A stretch of DNA of 64,000 nt from a virus: IMG/VR virus record IMGVR_UViG_3300030390_000232, positions 1 to 64,000 of that record. One strand, 5' to 3'. This document shows positions 14,756 to 24,700 of the stretch, piece after piece; position 1 is the stretch's first letter, and every line of letters begins with the position of its first letter. The position numbers and the translations under genes were made by a program. The notes beneath the pieces were generated by a model, which searched no databases, was not told where the DNA came from, and saw only the letters and a program-made list of their open reading frames with translations.

Positions 14756-15472
14756 ATGTACTTAGTAAACAATGTAGAAGCACTATACCCACGTATCAAC
14801 AAGACGTACCGTTTTGATAACGCCGAGAACCGTTCAGTACCTTGTGACGCAAGTGAAGACGGCGCATCTTACGAGATGTCATTTCGTATGACCAAAGACC
14901 AAGCCAAGGCGTTGTTCCTTGAGATGTCTAAAGCGTACCAAGAAAAGAAAGAAGCTAAGTGGCCCGCCAAGTTGGAGATGCCATTTATTAAAGACGAAGA
15001 CGGTTCCTACGTAGGTAAAGCTAAACTGAAAGGCGCGTACGGCGCGGAGCTAACTGCCAAACCTATGCAATGTGACGCTAGAGGAACTGAACTGCCAGAC
15101 GACTTCATGCTGACTACAGGTAGCACGGTTAACGTAGCGGTGGTGTTCGTACCGTACAACATGCGTGACCACGGTGTATCACTACGCTTGAAAGCTGTAC
15201 AGGTTATCAAGTATGTAGAGGTGCAGAAGTCTAACCCATTCAGCGCAGTTGAGGGCTTCACACAAGGGGAAGACGACAACCCGTTTGCCCCTATTGTAGA
15301 ACCAGTTAGCCAAGAGTCTATGGAAGAAACAACCGCTGACGTGTTTGGTGATGACGATAGTGCTGAGCCAGAAGCTACGCCAAAGAAAGTAGCTAAGAAG
15401 AAAGCTGCGGCGAAGCCAAAGGCCAAAGATGAAGACCTTAGTTCTATCATTGATGACTGGGACGACGAATAA
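14756..15472 (+). CDS. Single-stranded DNA-binding protein, gp2.5/DUF2815-like (238 aa)
   Basis: The core (about 1-165) has the alternating strands and the LEMPFIKDEDGSYVGKAKLKG / VNVAVVFVPYNM stretches seen in phage DUF2815/T7 gp2.5-type OB-fold ssDNA-binding proteins. The C-terminal third is disordered: acidic and Lys/Ala-rich, ending SSIIDDWDDE, an acidic-aromatic tail like those SSBs use to recruit polymerase and primase. It acts at the fork with the polymerase (8376) and primase-helicase (15550). The ATG at 14756 has TAGGAG seven bases upstream; the ATG at 14750 is too close. A terminator follows. Confidence 0.8.
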   Translation: MYLVNNVEALYPRINKTYRFDNAENRSVPCDASEDGASYEMSFRMTKDQAKALFLEMSKAYQEKKEAKWPAKLEMPFIKDEDGSYVGKAKLKGAYGAELTAKPMQCDARGTELPDDFMLTTGSTVNVAVVFVPYNMRDHGVSLRLKAVQVIKYVEVQKSNPFSAVEGFTQGEDDNPFAPIVEPVSQESMEETTADVFGDDDSAEPEATPKKVAKKKAAAKPKAKDEDLSSIIDDWDDE

Positions 15473-15495
15473 CCTTTAACCGTTTGTTAACTTAG

Positions 15496-15534
15496 CTACA
15501 GGGCGGCTTACACTAGCGCCTTGTAGTATTTTTT
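15496..15534 (+). terminator. Intrinsic terminator after the single-strand binding protein gene
   Basis: Stem CTACAGGGCG (15496-15505) pairs with CGCCTTGTAG (15517-15526), ten pairs including one G-T, with an 11-base loop, followed by TATTTTTTC. It lies only 15 bases before the primase start, so it likely attenuates rather than fully stops transcription, which would make SSB more abundant than primase. Confidence 0.8.
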
Positions 15535-15549
15535 CGGTTGGGGGGCTAT

Positions 15550-18390
15550 ATGAATGCGAGTGAATTTTTAGAAAAGGTATTAGCGGAGGGGAACTTCTAC
15601 TGTCTATTGGCTTTACGCAATGGTGGCAAACAGTGGGAAGACCGCAAACAGATATTCTTCAAAGATAAAGAATCCTTGGTAGCCAGTGCTACCGACTACG
15701 ATGCTGATGGGTGGGATACGTTCTACGCGCTAGGATCGTTTGCCGGTAAAGGCTCGCGCAGTGCAGACCTAGTAGAGAATGTGCAAGCGTTCTTTCTTGA
15801 TCTGGACATAGGGGATGACGTTAAGAAGTACGCTACTAGGCCAGAAGCTATGGCCGCATTAAAGACTTTCTGTAAAGAAGTTTCTCTACCAAAACCTATT
15901 ATAGTGGACTCTGGTTACGGCTTACACGTGTACTGGCCATTGTCTGAGCCTGTGCCTGTACGTAAGTGGCAAGTAGTTGCTGCTAAGTTCAAGGAGCTGG
16001 TATCAAGTATGGGGCTACGCGCTGATTCAGCGGTAACATCTGACGCAGCTAGAGTTCTACGTATACCATCCATGCACAATTGGAAAGGCGATTCCAAGGT
16101 ACAGGTAAACGTGTTGTGTGGTGGCGACTCTATATCAGTAGAAGACTTCGCCGAAGTAATCGGTATGGCGGATATTGTAGTACCCACCGAAGACGATGGG
16201 GCGATGAGCGCGTTTACCGAGGCTATGATACGTAACAACGAGAATAGCTTTAAAGATATAATGAAGAAGACCATTGCTGGCAGAGGTTGCGAGCAGCTAA
16301 AGATAATTGCTACCGACCAAGACAGCACTAGCGAACCTATGTGGCGAGCAGGATTGTCTATCGCTAAGTTCTGCAACGATGGCGAGACGGCAGCACACAA
16401 AATATCTAAAGGTCACGAGGGTTATAGTCCAGACCTAACACAGGCCAAGTTCGACCTAATTAAAGGGCCGTACACTTGTACTACGTTCGACGAGAACAAC
16501 GAGGGCGTATGCCCTGACTGTCCCAACTGGGGCAAGATAAAATCACCAGTGACACTAGGTAGGAAGTTCAAAGAAGCCACAGAAGAAGAGGTGGTGTACG
16601 AACCGTCAACAGAATTACCCAATGCGCCGGTACTAGAATACGTCATACCGACATACCCTAAACCTTACTTCCGTGGGGCTAATGGTGGTGTTTACATGCG
16701 CCTTAAAAACGCTGACGGAGATACGGATGAAAAAACTATATACCACAACGACCTGTACGTTGTTCGCAGGTTAAAGGATGTAGAGTTAGGTGAGGCCATC
16801 GTAATGCGCTTGCACCTACCTATGGATGGGGTATCAGAATTTACCGTGCCGCTCACTTCGGTGACGTCAAGAGAAGAGTTTAGAAAACAAATGTCTATGC
16901 GAGGAGTCGCAGTAACCAAGGTGGAGGAACTCATGCAATACACAACTACGTGGATAAACGAGCTACAGGCTACGAGTGCAGCCGATGAAGCTCACAAACA
17001 GTTTGGCTGGACAGATAAGAAGATGGATAAGTTTATCTTGGGTAACCAAGAGATACACGCCGACAAGGTGAAGTTTAACCCGCCATCATCGCAGACCGCA
17101 GGGTTGTTCCCAGCGTTTGAGCCTAAAGGCGATCTACAGGGCTGGATAGATACGATCAACTTCTATAACCGCGATGGTATGGAGTTACACCAATACATAG
17201 TAGGTACGGGGTTCGGCTCTGTACTCATGCCGTTCTCGTCGCTGCACTGCGCCGCTATGCACATACACAGTAAAGATTCTGGGCTAGGTAAGACGACTGC
17301 TATGATTGCGGGGGCATCTATATGGGGTAACCCAGAAGACCTGATAGTCCAAGAGCGGGACACTTACGCTACCAAAATGAATAGGGGGGAGATGTACCAT
17401 AACTTACCCTTATACATGGACGAGCTAACTAACTCACACGGTGCAGAGTTGTCAGACCTAGCGTATCAATTAACGTCGGGTAGGCAACGTGGGCGTATGA
17501 CTAGTGGAGCTAACCAAGAACGCCACAGGGGTGATGCTTGGCAGTTACTATCAGTTACCACAGGCAACACTAGCCTTATCGAGCGTATTAGTATGATAAA
17601 GAATATGCCGAAAGCTGAGGCACAAAGGGTACTCGAATGTCACGTTAAGAAAGTACACTTTAGCACCAAGGAAGAAACAGATGTATTTAGTAAGGCGTTA
17701 ACAGAGAACTACGGGTGGGCGGGCGTACCATTCGTACAGTACGTAATGAACAATGTGGAAGAAGTACGACAGATATGCGCGGACATGCAGGCTCGTGTCG
17801 ATAGGTTAGCAGGGCTGACAGCGGAAAACCGATTCTGGTCGGTACATGCCGCTATGACTCTAGCAGGGCTACATATATCAAATAACTTAAAGCTGACCAG
17901 CTTCGACCTACCATCGGTGGAGAAGTGGATAATAGGGCAGCTACGATTAAACAAAGCTACGGTAGAAGATATGTCTGTATCTATAGAGCAAATGTTGAAC
18001 GATTACATGAGCGAGCACTTCAACAGCATGATTTGGATTAAGAGTACTGCCAGATCAGGTGGAGAACAAAACAATGGGTTAGATTCTCTAGTCATCCCTG
18101 ACATGATGCCACGTGCTAACAAGTTGGTTGGTAGGTACGAGACTGACTTGAAGCGGGCGTACCTGTTACCTAAGCCGTTAAAGGAATGGTGCGGTAAGCA
18201 ACAAATAAACTACACGCAGTTAGTGCAAGACTTGAAAGACAAGCTAGGCGCTAAGAAGAAAAAGGTACGCATCACGAAAGGTACGCAGATGCAGCTACCA
18301 CCGGCAGATTGTATTGTTGTCGATTGTGACGCTAATGTACCTGAAGAGGTTATGCTCAGTGAACTACATCCTGCGAACGTACGATCTTAA
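15550..18390 (+). CDS. PrimPol-DUF927 primase-helicase (946 aa)
   Basis: Fusion of a primase-polymerase and a helicase. The N-terminal archaeo-eukaryotic primase fold is shown by FLDLD (Asp84, Asp86), SGYGLHVYW with His126, and AARVLRIPSMHNWK. A Cys-rich stretch (YTCTTFDENNEGVCPDC, about 311-327) may bind zinc. The C-terminal half is a DUF927-like superfamily 3-type helicase with Walker A KDSGLGKT near residue 580, a Walker B region MYMDELTN and a sensor region SVTTGNTS. It should prime and unwind DNA for the family A polymerase. The ATG at 15550 follows GGGGGG. The gene is long but ordinary for this architecture. Confidence 0.85.
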   Translation: MNASEFLEKVLAEGNFYCLLALRNGGKQWEDRKQIFFKDKESLVASATDYDADGWDTFYALGSFAGKGSRSADLVENVQAFFLDLDIGDDVKKYATRPEAMAALKTFCKEVSLPKPIIVDSGYGLHVYWPLSEPVPVRKWQVVAAKFKELVSSMGLRADSAVTSDAARVLRIPSMHNWKGDSKVQVNVLCGGDSISVEDFAEVIGMADIVVPTEDDGAMSAFTEAMIRNNENSFKDIMKKTIAGRGCEQLKIIATDQDSTSEPMWRAGLSIAKFCNDGETAAHKISKGHEGYSPDLTQAKFDLIKGPYTCTTFDENNEGVCPDCPNWGKIKSPVTLGRKFKEATEEEVVYEPSTELPNAPVLEYVIPTYPKPYFRGANGGVYMRLKNADGDTDEKTIYHNDLYVVRRLKDVELGEAIVMRLHLPMDGVSEFTVPLTSVTSREEFRKQMSMRGVAVTKVEELMQYTTTWINELQATSAADEAHKQFGWTDKKMDKFILGNQEIHADKVKFNPPSSQTAGLFPAFEPKGDLQGWIDTINFYNRDGMELHQYIVGTGFGSVLMPFSSLHCAAMHIHSKDSGLGKTTAMIAGASIWGNPEDLIVQERDTYATKMNRGEMYHNLPLYMDELTNSHGAELSDLAYQLTSGRQRGRMTSGANQERHRGDAWQLLSVTTGNTSLIERISMIKNMPKAEAQRVLECHVKKVHFSTKEETDVFSKALTENYGWAGVPFVQYVMNNVEEVRQICADMQARVDRLAGLTAENRFWSVHAAMTLAGLHISNNLKLTSFDLPSVEKWIIGQLRLNKATVEDMSVSIEQMLNDYMSEHFNSMIWIKSTARSGGEQNNGLDSLVIPDMMPRANKLVGRYETDLKRAYLLPKPLKEWCGKQQINYTQLVQDLKDKLGAKKKKVRITKGTQMQLPPADCIVVDCDANVPEEVMLSELHPANVRS

Positions 18391-18406
18391 CCCTGACGGG
18401 GTAAAG

Positions 18407-18583
18407 GTGGAGATAAACTGGGATGCCTTTGTAGTAGGGTCATCCTTTTTTATCCCCTGTATAAATACTACCCTAGCCAAACGCCAACTAACTACAATAA
18501 CTGACAATAGCTCACAACAAGTTACAACCAAAATTAGGGTAGAAAACGGGCGTTTAGGGGTACGAATTTGGCGGACTTTATGA
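18407..18583 (+). CDS. Small conserved phage protein of the WD-GSSFFIP type (58 aa)
   Basis: Last gene of the rightward arm. It reads EINWDAFVVGSSFFIPCIN and ends in KIRVENGRLGVRIWRTL. The pattern W-D-x-F-x-x-G-x-S-F-F-x-P, a helix, then R-x-E-x-G-x-x-G-x-R-x-W-R is one I recognise from many small phage proteins of unknown function, which is why this short frame is believed. The start is taken as GTG 18407 with GGGG five bases before; in-frame ATGs at 18314 and 18335 lie inside the primase gene. Confidence 0.6.
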   Translation: MEINWDAFVVGSSFFIPCINTTLAKRQLTTITDNSSQQVTTKIRVENGRLGVRIWRTL

Positions 18584-18600
18584 TACATTGGCGGTGATTT

Positions 18601-18640
18601 TGGTGTTCATTGGTGTTCACTGGCGTTCACTGGCGTCCAG
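18601..18640. repeat. Four tandem 10-bp repeats, TGGYGTTCAY
   Basis: Units TGGTGTTCAT, TGGTGTTCAC, TGGCGTTCAC and TGGCGTCCAG lie head to tail without gaps. A 10-bp period is close to one helical turn, so bound proteins would sit on one face of the DNA. The repeats lie in the gap where the two transcription arms converge. Confidence 0.7.
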
Positions 18641-18661
18641 AATCATTCTCCTAGAAGTGTG

Positions 18662-18704
18662 CTACGTTACACTAGTCCCCCTCCACTGGTGTAACGTAGT
18701 TTTT
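18662..18704 (+). terminator. Strong rightward terminator at the convergent junction
   Basis: Fourteen-pair stem: CTACGTTACACTAG (18662-18675) with CTGGTGTAACGTAG (18686-18699), a 10-base loop, then TTTTT. The one non-Watson-Crick pair is U-G in the rightward RNA but A-C in the leftward RNA, and a T run follows only on the + strand, so it is directional. It ends the early arm at the stop codon of the last late gene. Confidence 0.85.
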
Positions 18705-21700
18705 AAAACAACTGCCAACCTTTATCCCACTCGTTCTGCTGCATTCGTAGCCCAATTTCTAATGAAGGGTTTAAAGTTACCCCGTTGTGCATTTTGCCCG
18801 ACTGCTTCATATGCTGGCTCATAGACTTGTCGATAGTCTCGGGGCTGATGTACACCTTAGAACCGTACGTAGGGCCGTGGCGTTTATTGAACGCAGTTAT
18901 ATCTCTAACCACATCTGCACGCCCCTCCCAATCACCACTGCGGCTGGCTATATAATACTTTTTAAGTAGGGCGGAACGTTTCTCGCCTATACTACGTTCA
19001 ATGCCTTTACTCATCATGTTTTGTTCTTGCTTAAACGCGTAGTCACGAGGGGCAAAGCCTAGTACCTGTCCAGTAAGCTCTCCCGCGCTAAAGTCATCGT
19101 ATATAACGTCGCCCCTACGTGTTTTCGCACCCTCGCGGTTGTATCTAACAAGACCTCTCCAACCATTACGGAATGCCGCAGGGACAAGTCCTTCAGCGCC
19201 ACGCTCTATGTTACCCCGATTAAAGTCTTCAAGGCCGCGTTTTACTCCTGATAACGTGCTCCATGCAGGGCCACCAAGGTAAAAGAATATATCTTCTTCT
19301 ACTGAAGCATCTGGGTTATAGCGGTTAGTCTGGAACAACAACTGCCCAAGAGAAACACGTTTAGACACGTCCGCAGCTGAGTACTTAGTGACCGCACCTT
19401 TGTACCAACCCTCGCCTATGTTCCTACGTACGTACGAATCCCAATCTTCCTCTTCGTCATCCATAAACATGTTAGCTACTAGTTTAATTGCACCGTATAT
19501 CGGTATGCCCTGAACACCTGCAAAGAACAACGAGGTAAGATGCACGCCAGCCAACTGCTTCATTGCTATCTTCCGTTCTTCTTTGGTGTAGCTATTGTCC
19601 CTGTCTAGTGCAACTTTAAAAGACTTAAACATGTTGTAGTACATCTGTATACCAAAGTTCTTATACATCAACGCAACACTACCAAGGTCAGTCTGCGCTA
19701 GTCTAGCGCCTGTCTCTTTTACTGAGCCTCCATTAAGTTCCTGCGTTTTAGTCAGTGACTTAGCCGCTAGGTCTTGCTTTTCCTCTACCGAAGCAGGTCT
19801 TCCTTTGTCCGTCTCTAACTTACGTAGCGCCAATAAGTAGGTGGTAGCTAACGTAATCTGTCGGTTATAGTTCTCCACATTATGGAAGCCCCACGCACCT
19901 AGCCTAGTCGCACTGTCCGTAATACCACGTTGTTGCCCCGACTGATCGACGTTAATCTCTGAGCCTATAACAGACTGATCTAATTGGTTAGCGTCTGCCG
20001 CAGCCTGTACTAACGGCTGTATTGATTCCACCATCGCTTTAACTTCGGCATTGGGGAACTCTATGTCGTCACGGAGGTCGTACACATGCGAGTTAGTAGC
20101 TTTATCGTACCTAGCAATAAAGTAGTTCTCTAAGCTAGCTTTACCTTCAAACTCTATATCTTCTGTAACGTCATCTTTACGGTTGATTCTACGCTTTAGA
20201 GACTTAGCTAACTTCTTACCGTCTTTAGTTGACACCCCAAACAGCGAACTACTCGCAGTAATAAGTTTACCTGCGTCTTTTAAAGCCCTGCCTGTGCTAC
20301 CCATACCATACTCTGCACTCAGGTAAGGCATAATAAACAGCGGTATCTGAGACATGTTGACAATAGCAGACGAGGCGTTAAACCCTATGGTGTACATAAA
20401 CGCAAGGCGGTTAACTGCTTGCGCTTGCGTTTGGTACTCAGTCTTAGGGTTTCTAGCGTAGTTAGCACGCAGGTTAAGCTGGTTCACGATGTCGTTAAAC
20501 GCGTTTACCTTACCCTTACGTTTAGGGTCTTCCTGCATGGTCGATTCTTCTAGCTTAGCGAACTCGTTTATTTCACCTTGTATAGCCGATAGGTTAGAGG
20601 CGTTACTTAGGCGAGCAATTTGTCTGCCTATGTCGTACGCTTTCCTATTAAAGGTATACAGGGCATCGGGTATGTAACCCTCAATGTTCTTACGTTTACG
20701 GATAGTCTTAGCGAAAGCTGATTCTGGTAGGGAATCTATGTACAGCTCAAGTATGTTCGAGGATACTTCTTTGTCTACCCCAGCCGCATCTAACTGTACA
20801 AGTATAGTGTTAACGAAAGACGTAGGAGGCACTACAGCCCCACCACTAATAGACTTCTTACCTGTTTCATAGGTATATACCTTACCCTTAATTACTTCAG
20901 GGTCGTTTTCTACTTCTACCATTCTACGTTTCATGGCTCTTCTAGTAGTAAACATCTCTACCTGTGTCTGGTCTTCGTCACTCTCTCTGTCAGTCTTTAG
21001 CTGGTACACTAGCTTATACTCACCCTCACGCAACAACGGGAAGTAAACCGACAACTCAGTCTTCTCGAATAGTCGTTTGGTCAGCAAGTTCTTTACTTGC
21101 GTCGCCGATTTCGCATCGGTACTAGCTTTATCTATGTCACCGAAGATAGCTTCTTTTAGTCTAGCGAATTGGTTTCTATAAGCCTGACGCATGTCGTTGT
21201 AAACTTTCTGCCCATCTGGGCCAAGAGCGTCCCACTCTTTCTTTAGCCGGTTAAACTCGATAAGGTCGTCACCTGTATAGTCACTCGCTTTCTTTTCAGC
21301 AACATCAATCTGCTTAGTCGTGGAGCTGTACACTACATCGTTGAAGCGCGTTATCGTGGCGTCGTCTTGTTTATCCGCCCACTTAGCAAACTCGCCTTTT
21401 ATTACGTTAAGGTCGTTATCCGACTCTCTTATGTCCGCACGTTGTTTTAAGAAAGCATCGTTTAATGACTTGGCCATCTTACCTAGTTTAGCGTTAGCAC
21501 TGGTGGCTATATCTACCATAGCTAGCATGGGGGCAAGTTCTAGCAATGCGCCTCCCAACTTACGGGGAGAACCCGTAACAAAATCTACAGCACTGTCTCC
21601 AAACTTGGAACCATCTGCCTTAGTCATAGGCTTAAAGGCTTTCTGTATCTTACCTAGGTTACCCATTGTCGCCTGCACGCCTTCTTTAGTAGACATGTGC

Positions 21701-24700
21701 GCGAGAGTTACTCCAGTGCCAGAATTTTTGGAGGGTTGTAGTATCTGTAAGATAAGGGCATCAGTTGTATTTAAAGCGTTTTCGCTGTCACTTAACTTGC
21801 CTCTATATATAGCGCTAGTAGACCGCCCAAGAATACTATCTAAAAGTCTTTTTACTGCATTAGCAAAACGTTGCCACGCGCTAAGCGTTAAGTCTTTCTT
21901 AGTGTATATCTTAGACAGGTCACTCTGGAAACTCGGGTTGCTAAATGCCTCGGCTACAAACTCAAGTAGGCTTTCACTGCCGTAAGCTGTAGGTAGTTTG
22001 TCCTTAACTTCTTTATACAACGCCTCCAATTGCTTAATCGCTGGACTACCTTTCTTGTTTATAATTGCTTCGTATGTTGCAGCGTGGGTCATTTCATGGA
22101 GCAACGTATGGACAGTAAGTCCCTCTGGGTCAAGAATAATAGTGTTGTCTATTCCCCCAAACGAGTCAGTATTTACAAACAGCCCTAAAGTTTTAGCGCC
22201 TTCGCCATACCTTTCAACGTCTACTTTTTGTCTGGCTTTGAATGCCTTGTATAAGTTGTTCCTAACGCGGCCATCTGCAACAAATACTTTAGTGTCCCCT
22301 ATGTTCTCGGCTAACTTTTTGGCAGTTTGCCTTACTCGCGGGGTCACTTTAGGTAGCGCCGTTATTTTTTCCAATGCTTCTTTTAACTTGCCCGACCTAA
22401 GTAGCGTAAGTATCTCAGGACTCAAGTCTATGCCAAGCGCTTCGATGTCTTTACCTATATAAGGAAGGCCGTCTATGTTTAGGTCTATACCTAACTCAGC
22501 CGCAGCAACATCGTTTATCGCATCGTAGACTTCTATTTCTTCTAGCGTCTCTACTACTTCATCTACTTCTTTTTGCGCCTTACTTTTCTTAGGCTTAGGA
22601 GGTAGGGTAGCAAACTTCTTAAAGCCTTCAGTAACACGCATGTAGTCTACGACTTTTTTCGCCGCTACGGTCTTCTGTTGCTTATCCTCGTCTACATCTT
22701 CGTTTAGCTGCTTGAGTAGCTGCTTCTCTGCTTTTTCAAACTGTGCTTGGTCAAGCACTTCTTCTTGCGCTTCTTGTTGCTCTAGCTTACGTTTACGGTT
22801 TCTCCTCCGTTCCTTGAGGTCTGCATCTACTAACAGTTTATCAACAGGAGGCTTTTCTTCTAACTCTTTCTTTTTCTCCGCTAGCTTCTTGTCGATAAAC
22901 TTACCGACTTCTGGGGACATATTTTTCTTAGCCCACGCTAGCGTTTTCTCAGCCGAAGCTACATCTCTAGCCTCTCGTAACCCCGCAACAGTAGGGTCTA
23001 GGGCTTCTAGCTCTTCCCTTGCAGGTCTTGTAGTTTCTATCGCTACATCGTTTATAGCGTTCATAATCCCGTCTATGGGGTCAGGAACATCTTTTAAGTA
23101 TTCCTGTACTACTTCAGGTAGCTTACGAGCGGGTGGTTTAGCAGCGGTACTTTTTTTCCTTCTGGTCTTAGCGACCTTGCCTTTAGCAACTATATCTTTA
23201 ACCGCCTGCCTATCGGCATCAGTGACAGGGTTCTGGCTGTCAGGCACTTCATCTCTGTAGCCAGTCTTACGGATTTCTTCCATCCGCCCTGCGGCACCCA
23301 TACGCTCACTAACAAGTTTAGGTGTGGTAGTAGTTGTGGCTAGCCCCGGGGCGGGTACGTTTCTACCCATACGAGGACGTGTTAGTGTAGCCTGTTTTGT
23401 TTTTGCTCCCACTGTAGTTCCGTAAGGGCTAAGATCAACACTTTCCAATCGTCCAGTTCTAGGTGTTGCAGTTCCGGCGGGCGCTTGAATGTTTTGTTTT
23501 TTGTCACCCACGCCTGCTGTATCACTCTGAACGCTAGCTCTATCTCTTGTTGTTCCAGTTGCATCTTGTGTGCCTCCTGTAGCTCTGGCCTGTATAGCTT
23601 CTCGCTCTTTCTTACTAGGGGAAGTAGATTTAAAGCCCGCCCCTGTTAGCGCCTTCCTAAACAACTGGCGCAAAGGTTTTTCGTCAACAACGGTAGGGTT
23701 ATCTTCTATTACTTTCGCTAAGACATCTGCACGCTTAGGTTTTCCCTTAGTCTTTGGTGATACTTGTCCCTTCGCTTGGAACCGGATAGCGGCTTTAATT
23801 TTGGCGTTAGCTTCAGCAGGGATTTCTAATTTAGGCTTTGCTTTAGGCACTACTTCCGCTTCTGCCTCTGGCTCGCTAAACAGGTCACCTTGTACTGGCG
23901 CTGCTTTCGGAGCTTCTTCTTTCTTCTCTTCTTTAGTTTCTACTACTGGGGCTGTAGTTTCTGGTATGGGTGCGGCTTCGTCGTCGAACAGTTCGCCTTG
24001 GGCGGCAAGTATTTCTTCTTCGCTAAATTCTCCTTCGACAGCTTCATCTTGTACGTCCGTCTCTGGCTCTGGACTTGTCTCATCACGTTGTGACGTAGCA
24101 CCTCTTCTTCTCCCCGGGAGTACATCTATAAATAGTTGGAAGATAGCACCTGTAGCTCCACCATATCCGGCAGACGCAGCGGCACCTTCAGTAAGTTCTC
24201 TGTCTGGGTTGTAGCCTTGTTCGACTAAGTTTTGCGCGGTGTTCTGGGCAAGTTCCTGTACAGCTTCTATACCACCAGTGGTTGCGGCACTTCTAGCTCG
24301 GTCAAGTAGACCTTTGAGTTCTTTGTCGCCACCAAGCATTGTGTTTAACTTGTTGGCAGTAGGTTTACTAAATTTGCCGACAGCTTTTAGGTAGGGGATG
24401 GTTTCTAGTAAACCCGCACCAAGGATCATCGGGTTAGTTATTGCGCGGTTACGTTGTTCTTGTGTGGCACCTGCGGCACGGGCACGTTCACTCGCTTCAC
24501 CTACTTGGGTTCCAACACCTGCGGCGGTACCTGCTGCAATAGCACCTCTAGCTCCACCAACTGCCCCGCCTGCTAACGTAGCTGCACCTGTACCAAGAAT
24601 AGAGCCAAGCCCTGAACCTAAGTTATAGGCTTTAGAGTCTTTATCTCCACCTTCGGGGGTAAACTTATCCGCTACGGACTGTATCTTCTCACGGGCTTTA

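Noticed and set aside
18421-18451. Hairpin GGATGCCT/AGGGTCATCC followed by six T, as a terminator after the primase gene
   Set aside because: It lies inside the small conserved gene 18407-18583 (the TTTTTT codes Phe-Phe of the SSFFIP motif), the stem has a bulge, and a much better terminator follows at 18662.
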